This document shows positions 1-8,066 of a DNA stretch of 64,000 nt, one piece after another. Source of the stretch: CAWARU01 sp963784575 (GTDB taxonomy: Bacteria > Pseudomonadota > Gammaproteobacteria > UBA6186 > Azoamicaceae); assembly GCA_963784575.1 (NCBI GenBank), contig CAWARU010000001.1, positions 2,046,001 through 2,110,000 of the forward strand. The letters are read 5' to 3'. Made by a program: the position numbers and the translations under genes. Under the pieces are notes generated by a model. It saw nothing but the letters and a program-made list of their open reading frames with translations. It did no database searches and was not told where the DNA came from. Position 1 is the first letter of the stretch. The number at the start of each line of letters is the position of its first letter.

Positions 1-100
1 ATTACAATCTAAGACCATAATACTAAGACCACAATACCTCAGTATAGTTCCTTTTTCCAACCTTACCACTGTTTACCAAACCTCTGTTACCACTGCCTCT

Positions 101-172
101 CTTATTATTCCATCTTATTGTTCTATCTCATCATTCCATCTTATTATTTAATCTTATTATTTCATCTTGCTC
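101..172. repeat. Degenerate AT/C-rich tandem repeat upstream of murI
   Basis: The leader of murI holds several imperfect copies of a unit close to CCATCTTATTATTT. The flanking bases 1-100 also contain loosely repeated pieces (CTTACCACTG, GTTACCACTG). No gene with a ribosome binding site is visible in 1-222. It looks like slippage-derived low-complexity DNA of the kind seen at several other gene boundaries in this window. Confidence 0.5.
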
Positions 173-222
173 ACCATGCCAACTTGTGCCTTCCACACTC
201 ACTTGTGATATTATAAAAATCT

Positions 223-1050
223 ATGCAAAACTTACAAAACTTAAAAGAATCAGCCCCCATTGGGATTTTCGACAGCGGACTTGGTGGCCTAACTGTCGCA
301 AAAACCATCACAGAATTCATGCCAAATGAAAGCATTGTCTATTTTGGCGATACAGCACATACCCCTTGGGGAGATAAATCGCTCTCGACTATCCAGGGTT
401 TTTCCCTGAAGATTTGTGATATCCTATTACAACATCAATGCAAATGCATTGTCATTGCCTGCCATACAGCATCCACTGCAGCATTTGACTTAGTTTCTGA
501 GTATGTAGGCAATAAAGCGCGCGTCTTGAACGTGGTTGATCCAGTCGTAAATCATATTGCCACCCACCATGCCAACAAAAAAATTGGATTGATAGGGACC
601 AAACAAACTGTTCGTTCCAATGCCTATAAACGAAAAGTTGATACGCTAAATTGCAATATTGAGCTATCCGCCTTAGCCACACCGCTTCTCGTTCCTTTAA
701 TAGAGGAAGGATTTATTGATAATCGCATCTCCGAGATGGTTGTCTCAGAATATTTATCACATCCTAATCTCTCTAATATCAAAGCACTCATTTTGGGCTG
801 CACCCACTATCCACTCTTAAAGCCTTACATTCAAAATTATTACCGTCAAGAGATTGAAATCATTGATGCCTCTGCAATCACCGCAAAAGCACTCCAGGAT
901 GAACTTATTGCGCTGCAGTTGCTTAATCAAAATCCAGTAATATCCGCAGCGAATAGAACCTTCTACGTTTCGGATTACAACGAATTTTTCGCAAATATGA
1001 CAAAACTTTTCTTCCCGGGAGACATTCTCCTGCAACAATATTCCTTGTAA
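223..1050 (+). CDS. murI: Glutamate racemase
   Basis: Cytoplasmic cofactor-independent racemase that makes D-glutamate for peptidoglycan. The protein has 275 residues, normal for the family. The N-terminal GIFDSGLGGLTV motif (about residues 14-25) carries the catalytic-region Asp and Ser. The two catalytic cysteines are visible in ACHTAST (Cys80) and LGCTHYPLL (Cys193). The start at 223 fits the family N-terminus, although the upstream ribosome binding site is weak. The next gene begins 34 bases downstream on the same strand with its own strong ribosome binding site. Identification is secure. Confidence 0.97.
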   Translation: MQNLQNLKESAPIGIFDSGLGGLTVAKTITEFMPNESIVYFGDTAHTPWGDKSLSTIQGFSLKICDILLQHQCKCIVIACHTASTAAFDLVSEYVGNKARVLNVVDPVVNHIATHHANKKIGLIGTKQTVRSNAYKRKVDTLNCNIELSALATPLLVPLIEEGFIDNRISEMVVSEYLSHPNLSNIKALILGCTHYPLLKPYIQNYYRQEIEIIDASAITAKALQDELIALQLLNQNPVISAANRTFYVSDYNEFFANMTKLFFPGDILLQQYSL

Positions 1051-1084
1051 CACTGTAATAACTGTAATATCGGAAGGAGTCCGA

Positions 1085-1786
1085 ATGAAACAATACCGTA
1101 TGAAAAAATACCATTTTTCCCTTGCCATTTTAGCTTCGGCATTCGTATTCTTATTCAATTTTCCTGCTTTTGCGCTTCAGTCACAAAGTGCTTTGTCAAA
1201 GGAAGCTTTGCTAGAAATGGCAGTAAAAGCAGGTCAATTAGAAGAAGTAAAATCACTTGTTACAGATGGCGCAGATGTTAATCAAGTATCGAGTTCTGGT
1301 ATAACACCATTACACGCTGCAGTCCTAAACAATCAACCAGAAATCGTCGATTCACTGATACAATCTGGTGCAAACCTAAACTCCACTGATCTCACAACGG
1401 GCGCCACGCCTTTGCATCTTGCAGCAGTTCATGGCCGGGACACCATTGCAAACATATTGATTCAGAACGGTGCCGCAGTTGATTCTATTATGAAGTTTAA
1501 TATCACACCTCTTTTGGTAGCTACTCAATTCAAACAAGAAAAAATCATCGAACTGCTTTTAAACCACAAAGCGAATATCGCGCACGCAGATCAAGACGGG
1601 TTTACAGCACTGCATTATGCAGCGCAAAACGGCGATCAAGCTGCAATCAAAACGTTGATAGATCATGGTGCCAACATCCATGCCCAAGACAAGACCCATG
1701 CGACTCCTTTAAAGATCGCAACGGATCAAAATCAAACGGCAGCGGTCAAAATGCTGACAGATTTGGAGCAGGGGGCAGGGCAGTAG
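1085..1786 (+). CDS. Secreted ankyrin-repeat protein
   Basis: A 233-residue protein made of about six ankyrin repeats (roughly residues 40-228), with typical cores such as TPLHAAV, TPLHLAAVHG and TALHYAAQNG. An N-terminal hydrophobic segment (about residues 10-30, ending in FPAFA) looks like a Sec signal peptide, so the protein is probably periplasmic or exported. AAGGAG lies five bases before ATG 1085; an alternative ATG is at 1100. Ankyrin proteins bind partner proteins. In intracellular bacteria many are effectors, but secreted periplasmic ankyrin proteins also occur in free-living proteobacteria, so a host role is not implied. The partner is unknown. Confidence 0.85.
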   Translation: MKQYRMKKYHFSLAILASAFVFLFNFPAFALQSQSALSKEALLEMAVKAGQLEEVKSLVTDGADVNQVSSSGITPLHAAVLNNQPEIVDSLIQSGANLNSTDLTTGATPLHLAAVHGRDTIANILIQNGAAVDSIMKFNITPLLVATQFKQEKIIELLLNHKANIAHADQDGFTALHYAAQNGDQAAIKTLIDHGANIHAQDKTHATPLKIATDQNQTAAVKMLTDLEQGAGQ

Positions 1787-1813
1787 TCAATCCCCTAAAA
1801 CTTATGCCTTTAG

Positions 1814-1836
1814 CCCCCGCGGCGGCGGGAATCCAC
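1814..1836. repeat. GC-rich hairpin between convergent genes (REP-like)
   Basis: The stretch contains CCCGC (1816-1820) facing GCGGG (1825-1829), followed by GGAATCC, in an otherwise AT-rich region. It sits between the ends of the ankyrin gene and the convergent 2H-like gene. It resembles the dispersed CCCGC..GCGGGAAT hairpins common in proteobacteria and may act as a bidirectional terminator. No T-tract follows. Confidence 0.35.
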
Positions 1837-1848
1837 AAGAATTTTGGA

Positions 1849-3111
1849 TTATGAAAACTTCCGATTTGTCTTGCCCCCAGAAGATTTACTCCCCGCTCCA
1901 GAAAGAGTTTCAAACCAAATTTCTCTCCCTTCTCCCCTCGGCTTCTCTTGCTTCTTTCCAAGACGAAGCTCTTGACGGTCGTGGTGCTCCTGCCTCGCAT
2001 ACCTCTCACGCTTCTCTTGATGCTTTTGAAATTGCGGAAGCACGTCAATTGGCTCTGGCTTTGCCATTGGCATTGGCATGCCATCCCGCACTTCTCCCCA
2101 AGGTACATTTACCGTGTGAACGCATCTATTTATGATGCCGGAGATTGCATAATAGTAATGTCCAGAGAGCTTCAGCAAATTATGATGTTCCTCTGTCAAA
2201 ACACCTTTCTCAATTTCTATAGATTTTAAAAACTCTTGAAATTTTTTAAGATCTACTTTGGTATGACAAAACACATTCACTTTTAGATCATTTCTAGTTT
2301 TGACGAGGCTTCTCACTCCAAATTCTAAACGAGGAATTTCCTTGCTCGCAGCCAAAATCAATTCTTTGCCATTTTCATCTGTATAGGAAAGCCTGAGATC
2401 ATAGATATTGACCAGATGAATCGCTTTTCTCAACACATTCATTATATCATCTTTATGTTTTGCTAAATCCAATTCTGCCTTCCGAACTAATTCGCGTCGA
2501 TCTTTTTCTTTTTCATCCCTTGAACGCTTGTCCTTAGTCTTAGCAAGCACATCTGTATTGATTCTACCAATGCTGATATGCGGTGTGAATCGATCTAAAA
2601 TAAACCGGGAATCAAATTCTAACTTTTGAGACTGTCCCGTTTTAACAAAGGCATTGTGGATTTCATGCAAACGCAGCAAATCATCCGCTCTTTCCGTAAA
2701 AGCATCTAATTCCAAAATGATAAAGCCGCTTTCTGTAATCCTCAACCCTCGCTTATCCTCTGTCGGTTTCAACAATATAATTTTAGTAAAAAACTCATCC
2801 AAAACTTTTTGCATGGCATCAGCCATTACTTTATTTTTTGCCGGAACATCTTGTAGGAATTTACCTTTAGCCTGTTCATCAGCCCTGATTAAACTGGTAT
2901 CGTTATAAGAAATAGAAAAGTGTATTTCCTCCTTTTCTTTCCACCAATCCCAATCGCAAATATTCTGTATCAATGGAATGGCATCATTAATAATCTTGGT
3001 TAACTTATCACTGGCTGGCGCCTTGAAATTGTACGAAAAAGGGTGCCGATTCTGAGTTGATGCAGGCTTTTTATCTGCTGGATGTTTAATTACAGGTTTA
3101 ATTGCGGCCAT
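1849..3111 (-). CDS. Predicted 2H-phosphoesterase-like protein, unusual
   Basis: A 420-residue protein of no family I can name with certainty. Two H-x-S-hydrophobic motifs are visible: HFSI at residues 64-67 and HISI at 178-181, the latter in TPHISIGRI. Between them is a stretch ending LLRLHEIHNAF. This two-motif layout, with an 'LxxLH' helix before the second motif and a following 'GR', is the signature of the 2H phosphoesterase superfamily (LigT, CPDase, AKAP18-like), which cleaves 2',3'-cyclic or 2',5' phosphodiesters. Residues 185-215 are highly charged and helical. The C-terminal 60 residues are Arg/Lys/Glu/Gly-rich and probably disordered. There is no signal peptide. The start has GGAG eight bases upstream. 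Function is inferred only from the motifs. Confidence 0.6.
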   Translation of the reverse strand: MAAIKPVIKHPADKKPASTQNRHPFSYNFKAPASDKLTKIINDAIPLIQNICDWDWWKEKEEIHFSISYNDTSLIRADEQAKGKFLQDVPAKNKVMADAMQKVLDEFFTKIILLKPTEDKRGLRITESGFIILELDAFTERADDLLRLHEIHNAFVKTGQSQKLEFDSRFILDRFTPHISIGRINTDVLAKTKDKRSRDEKEKDRRELVRKAELDLAKHKDDIMNVLRKAIHLVNIYDLRLSYTDENGKELILAASKEIPRLEFGVRSLVKTRNDLKVNVFCHTKVDLKKFQEFLKSIEIEKGVLTEEHHNLLKLSGHYYYAISGIINRCVHTVNVPWGEVRDGMPMPMAKPEPIDVLPQFQKHQEKRERYARQEHHDRQELRLGKKQEKPRGEGREIWFETLSGAGSKSSGGKTNRKFS

Positions 3112-3176
3112 ATTTTGAACTCCAAATTAATAATTATGAGCAAGATGGTATTATATTTTATTTGGATCTGTCAAGT

Positions 3177-3232
3177 TTATATTGCTTTTCTAATTGCATT
3201 TATCTAATTGCATTTATCCAATTGCTTTTATA
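3177..3232. repeat. 14-bp tandem repeat
   Basis: About four copies of a 14-base unit, TAATTGCATTTATC. Two copies (3191-3204 and 3205-3218) are identical and the outer two are degenerate. They lie in the gap between the Sel1-repeat gene and the 2H-like gene. Confidence 0.75.
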
Positions 3233-3284
3233 CTATAACTCTTTGAGATTTACAGCTGCTGGATTACTTCACTTCGTTCGCAAT

Positions 3285-3322
3285 GACGTCGCACTATAAT
3301 AGCTTTATTACAGTGCGACGTC
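3285..3322. repeat. Near-perfect 16-bp inverted repeat
   Basis: GACGTCGCACTATAAT (3285-3300) faces ATTACAGTGCGACGTC (3307-3322) around a six-base loop, with one wobble position. It is preceded by CACTTCGTTCGCAATGAC, which resembles a widespread intergenic palindrome type of host-associated proteobacteria. It lies 70 bases beyond the end of the Sel1-repeat gene. No T-tract is present, so it is more likely a dispersed palindromic element than a simple terminator. Confidence 0.7.
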
Positions 3323-3393
3323 AGAAGCTCATACAGCGAATTAATCCTGTTTTTATAGATTAAGTAATTCTAAATATTACAAAACTTGCATTA

Positions 3394-6300
3394 TTACATC
3401 AATGCATCCACCCCAATTTTTCTTTGCACTACCGGTTTTGGTAATGCCAACGCCTTTTTCCTCTCCATGGCCATCTGATCATATTGATGCAATTGCTGAG
3501 CCTTTTTTGCTGCCACGCTGCGTTTAATACCACTCTGATCTTGCAATTGAGATATTGCTACTTCAGCATGTACCCATTGTTCTTTAAACATTTCAAATTC
3601 CTTCGAAAGCACGACAATACGCCCCTCATGCTCAACTAATTGTCTCTCTGCATCTTTCAATCCTAATACGCTTCCTGGCTCTTGATCTGCCAATGCTAAT
3701 GCTTGATTACCACCCCCCGAAACAGCGGAAGGACTTGGTACTTGTTTCTTCACTTTACTTAATTCTTCTGATAAAGCTTCCGCTCTAGCATTCGCTGCAC
3801 TTGCCGATTCAGTTGCCTCTTTAGCTGCTTTTCTTGCTTCTTCGGCAATTTTAACTATTCTTCTGAATTCTTCTTCTGATACGGAGGCTGGAGAATCAAG
3901 AGGAGATGAAGATTGAGAAGGTGAGAGAGATCTAGTCGGTGATAGTGTAGGAGAAGCTAAAGCTGATTGATCACCCTGTCTCACAACTTGAGCAGTTTGT
4001 GCCGCCTGAGTCACAATTGGCTTGATGCTAGGTCTCGGCGGGACGACAGGTTTCGGAGGAACAATAGGTGGCAAATCTCGTACTTTATAAGATTCTCCTG
4101 TGACGACCTGAACAAATTGAACAGCTAAATCCTTTTCCTTCTCAATTTTTGCTTTACCTGATAATATTTGCTGCAATAAAAATGCACAATCCAAAACTGC
4201 CAACTTATCCTCCGGACCAATCTTAACCCCCGTCCTGTCGCTGGTAGCCAGATCTTTCCACTGCATTTCTAGCATCTCTTTCACTTTTTGATATAATCCT
4301 TTAAGCTTATCAAGCCCTTTATATTCCACCGCAACTTGTTTCTCTATGATGGATTCCTTTGCAATTGTCATCTTTCGAGCAAATGAGCATGCAATTCGTG
4401 AGATATGTTCAGGATCGGTAAAAAGTTCACTCAAATGATTAATTTGATAAAACCGATACTTTGCATTTGCAAAAGAAAGACCGGCAGCTAAGATTTTCAA
4501 AAATACACCCGCTAATGGAATTTGACCAATTGCTGAAATGGCCAAATCCTTTTTATTTTGTTGTAATGAAAATATTCCCGCAGGTGCCAGAAAATAACAC
4601 ATGATGAAACAACTAAGTTCCCTTTGCAGTCTTTGCTGATAGATTTTAAGTTTTGGATGCTTGTCTATATAAAATTGTTCTCTTTCTGCTTGAACATCAT
4701 TCGAGAACTGTCTAGTCATTGCCGTTAAAAGTGTTTCAAAATCTACCAAATGCTTTGAAAAATTCTCCGCCCATAATTTAAAATTCTTGATATCCGTATC
4801 CGAAACATCCCCTATCTTTAAGTTTCGCTGTATTTGAGCCAAGTTTTCAGCTGTCAATCCTGAAGTTTGCAGAGCTGCAACAAATTCAAGTTGTTCTTTT
4901 GTTAACGATACTTTTTCTTGTGACGCAGAGGAATGCCGAGCCGGTTCCACAACCCTCACAACCATTCCTGGTTCTTCTTCCGACTCTATTTCCACCATTC
5001 TTTCAATAGTTGGTTCGGGTTTTCTGACGCTTGAGGCGATTGGAACAGCCAGTTCAGTTTTCTTTTTTAAATCTTGATCTTGCTTTCCATCTTTACTCAC
5101 TCCTCTCCCCCTTATGGCTGCTGTATCGGGATTTTTTTCTTTTGGCATCCTTCGCGGTAAAGACTGAAGTCGTTCCAAAGAGGCTTTCGCTAATTCATTT
5201 CCCTGCTTAGCTGCCTTTGCATACCATCTCATTGCTTCCTCTATATCCTTTGTAGCACCTCGACCAAATTCAAGCATAACACCAAGATTATATTGAGCCC
5301 CTACATCCCCTCTCAGAGCAGCATTTAAATATAGATTCACCGCTCTTTTATACCATTGCTCTGCCTCTCCCTCATCCTTGGCAACACCATCTCCATTTGC
5401 ATACATCATACCAAGTTTAACATTCGCCTCAGCGTCGTCTTCCTCTAAGGCGGTCTTACGTAGTGATATTAATAATTCACTATCTGTCCTAACTTCCCCT
5501 CTCTTCGATTTCGCTTTTATAACTTCCGCATCCTTACTTTGTTTCACTTCTGTTGCTCTTTGAGGCGATGGAACAGCAATTGTTGAAACTTGTGGGCTAG
5601 CAGATGACACGGCCGAGGCCTCTTTTACATCCTTATCTTGTTTGCCAGGATGCAATATCTTCCCAAATTTTGTCCAAAAGCTACTGCTTTCTTTCTCATG
5701 GGGTGAAATTTTTTGTGTTGGCAATGGCTTCTTTTCAGATCTCTGTTTTTCAAACTTCTGTAGCCATCGTGTAGCCTCGGCCTCTACTTTTGCACCGCCG
5801 AGTCCGTCTTCATGCAACAAAGCAAGTTTACATCTTGCCTGAATATCTCCCTGCGCAGCGGCCTTGCGATACCATATCACTGCTTCAGATTTGCGACCAT
5901 CCCCACCACGACCTTCTTCAAGCATTGTTCCAAGCTTATATTGTGCTTTTACATGTCCTTGTTCAGCAGCTTTGAGCAACCATTTTATTGCTTCAGCATT
6001 TAACTTAGCATGAGGGTGATTCGAAAACATCAACCCAAGCTTAAATTGTTGATCAATATCATGAGAATTCCTGCGAGCATCTTTTATTACTTCATTCCTT
6101 ATTTTTTCTTTTTCTGATTCTCCTTTATCCTTATCAAATTCTTTCAGTATTGCCACATATCTTTCTTTTTCCGAGATTTTATGATTACCATATATTTCCC
6201 TCATAATCAAAAATAGTTTAAATCTATTTTCATCTAATGTTAAAATTTCTCGATAAAAAAGTTTATCGAGCGTAAGTGTACTATCATCATTAAAATCGTC

Positions 6301-7383
6301 AAACTTCAAAATGGATTTCATTTTCCATTTAATTAATTCAAATTTTTCATTATCTGTAGAGAAAGAACTTACCGGCATACCTGCAAGTCTTTCTTGCGCG
6401 TTAGTATATCCAAGTTGAGCTGCCATTCGATACCATCTCATCGATTCTGCTACATCGTGGGCAACTTGTTTACCATTTTCATACATCCATCCAAGTTTAA
6501 ACTGAGCACGAACTTCACCTTGATCAGCAGCTCTGCGATACCATTCCATTCCTTCCATATCACTTTGTGAGGGCTCTTTGCTATTAATGAGAATATCCCC
6601 AAGCGCCAATTGCGCCTCAACATGCCCCTGTTCAGCTGCCGTGCGATACCATCTTACAGCTTCTTTCACATCCTTTATGACGACTTCTCCCTTTTCTAAC
6701 ATCTGAGCAAACTTAAATTGCACTTCAATACAACCCTTCTCAGCAACAATCCGTAACCATTTTGCTACTTCTTTCTTATTTATTTCCTTCTCACCTATAC
6801 GTTTAGCATGGATCAATCCGAGATTAATTTGAGCCTCAAGATTCCCTTGCTTAGCTGCCTTTAAATACCACTTGGCTGCTTCCTCCCTTCTTTCACCAAC
6901 TTCCTCCAAATCAACTCGCGGTTCTCCAAGTCTAAATTCCCGTCTCGCACCACGATTATACTGTGCTCGTGAATTTCCTTGCTGAGCTGCCTTTTGAAAC
7001 CATTTCGTTGCCTCAAATTCGTTTTTGGGAACCCCTTGTCCTCTTGCAAACATTAACGCTAAGTATGTTTGTGCCAACGCATTCCCCTGCTCAGCTGCTT
7101 TGCGATACCATTCAGCTGCTTTTGCTTCATTTTTTGCAATGCCATTCCCCGTTTCAAAAACAAACCCCAGATAAATCTGCGCATCAACATCTCCCTGTTC
7201 TGCTGCGATACGACACGCTGTAATAGATTCAGGCTCCTTCTCCCCGGAACTTCCTGCTTTATCATCACGCATACTCAAGGTAATTTTTCGTATTACCTCA
7301 GGACTTTGATCCAAAGAATGTTCAGAAACACCATTTTGTTTTCTTTCTCTTGATCCAAATAAATCTGATTGTCTAGATGACAT
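3394..7383 (-). CDS. Large Sel1-repeat protein, effector-like
   Basis: A 1329-residue protein. The N-terminal two thirds carry about 12 Sel1 (TPR-like) repeats in three blocks (roughly residues 40-360, 450-570 and 640-740), with units such as WYRKAAEQGNALAQ and LGWMYENG. A middle-to-C-terminal helical region of about 300 residues contains a hydrophobic stretch (ISAIGQIPLAGVFLKILAAG). A proline-rich segment (PPIVPPKPVVPPRP) and a coiled-coil tail follow. I chose ATG 7383 because AGGAG precedes it; an upstream in-frame ATG at 7443 lacks a ribosome binding site. There is no signal peptide. Sel1 proteins act as adaptors. The size, lack of signal and low-complexity linkers suggest a secreted effector, but this is inference. 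Confidence 0.85.
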   Translation of the reverse strand: MSSRQSDLFGSRERKQNGVSEHSLDQSPEVIRKITLSMRDDKAGSSGEKEPESITACRIAAEQGDVDAQIYLGFVFETGNGIAKNEAKAAEWYRKAAEQGNALAQTYLALMFARGQGVPKNEFEATKWFQKAAQQGNSRAQYNRGARREFRLGEPRVDLEEVGERREEAAKWYLKAAKQGNLEAQINLGLIHAKRIGEKEINKKEVAKWLRIVAEKGCIEVQFKFAQMLEKGEVVIKDVKEAVRWYRTAAEQGHVEAQLALGDILINSKEPSQSDMEGMEWYRRAADQGEVRAQFKLGWMYENGKQVAHDVAESMRWYRMAAQLGYTNAQERLAGMPVSSFSTDNEKFELIKWKMKSILKFDDFNDDSTLTLDKLFYREILTLDENRFKLFLIMREIYGNHKISEKERYVAILKEFDKDKGESEKEKIRNEVIKDARRNSHDIDQQFKLGLMFSNHPHAKLNAEAIKWLLKAAEQGHVKAQYKLGTMLEEGRGGDGRKSEAVIWYRKAAAQGDIQARCKLALLHEDGLGGAKVEAEATRWLQKFEKQRSEKKPLPTQKISPHEKESSSFWTKFGKILHPGKQDKDVKEASAVSSASPQVSTIAVPSPQRATEVKQSKDAEVIKAKSKRGEVRTDSELLISLRKTALEEDDAEANVKLGMMYANGDGVAKDEGEAEQWYKRAVNLYLNAALRGDVGAQYNLGVMLEFGRGATKDIEEAMRWYAKAAKQGNELAKASLERLQSLPRRMPKEKNPDTAAIRGRGVSKDGKQDQDLKKKTELAVPIASSVRKPEPTIERMVEIESEEEPGMVVRVVEPARHSSASQEKVSLTKEQLEFVAALQTSGLTAENLAQIQRNLKIGDVSDTDIKNFKLWAENFSKHLVDFETLLTAMTRQFSNDVQAEREQFYIDKHPKLKIYQQRLQRELSCFIMCYFLAPAGIFSLQQNKKDLAISAIGQIPLAGVFLKILAAGLSFANAKYRFYQINHLSELFTDPEHISRIACSFARKMTIAKESIIEKQVAVEYKGLDKLKGLYQKVKEMLEMQWKDLATSDRTGVKIGPEDKLAVLDCAFLLQQILSGKAKIEKEKDLAVQFVQVVTGESYKVRDLPPIVPPKPVVPPRPSIKPIVTQAAQTAQVVRQGDQSALASPTLSPTRSLSPSQSSSPLDSPASVSEEEFRRIVKIAEEARKAAKEATESASAANARAEALSEELSKVKKQVPSPSAVSGGGNQALALADQEPGSVLGLKDAERQLVEHEGRIVVLSKEFEMFKEQWVHAEVAISQLQDQSGIKRSVAAKKAQQLHQYDQMAMERKKALALPKPVVQRKIGVDALM

Positions 7384-8066
7384 TATTTCTCCTGATAAAA
7401 TAAAAATGAGACTCTGATATCCATACTCTGATTTTTTTAACATATTGTCATAAAAAAATATTTTTTTCTAGATTTTGATATTATTTCTTCTATAGATAAA
7501 TGGTAAATCCGATAGATAACGGAAGCTCTTATCCATCATAATGACTCACCAATCATAGTGATAACTAGCATGATTCTAAAAATTGATCTGCGTTCTCTTT
7601 AGTGATAATCACTTTCGTTTACTTGGGGAAAATCCTATCTCATAGTCCGTGCTTAATTGCCTTGTGAACAGTTTGGGTGAGATTAAGTATGATTCAAAAA
7701 AATCAATAATAAAAGAAAAAAAGTTGGCTTGAAAATTTCTTATATTACTCTATTCCAAAAGCTAAGTTATGATTGTTGTCAATTATATTTGACAGCTACG
7801 TTATTGTCGAACATAGTCCATAGCCTTCATTTTCGATAGATGTTTGTACAAGACATCTCAAAAAATAATCTTAATATTTATTTTATTTAGTGCTAGATTT
7901 CTTCAGGTTACAACAATATCTCCCATTGACACGGCGGACTGGTTATTACACGATTATTAAGTCAACTCACTCATCAAGGTGCTGAATATAGAATTCTTCA
8001 AAAATTATTAATTATGCTAGACAACTTAAGAATACAATTGCATAATATCCTCATCAAGGAGCAAAA
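7384..8066. other. 683-base intergenic region between divergent genes
   Basis: AT-rich spacer between the starts of the Sel1-repeat gene (minus) and the AAA-like gene (plus). It contains a palindrome TGTCAA-TTATAT-TTGACA at 7777-7794. The right arm could be a -35 box for plus-strand transcription with CATAGT at 7812-7817 (17-base spacer). The stretch 7930-8069 has an open frame without a start codon that runs through the ribosome binding site of the next gene; it may be a gene remnant. No RNA gene is recognised. Confidence 0.4.

Noticed and set aside
817..1158. Open frames on the minus strand across murI and the ankyrin gene.
   Set aside because: They lie opposite well-supported genes and show no protein features.
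7926..7954. TTGACA at 7926-7931 as promoter for the AAA-like gene.
   Set aside because: With a 17-base spacer the -10 position reads CACGAT, too poor for a call.
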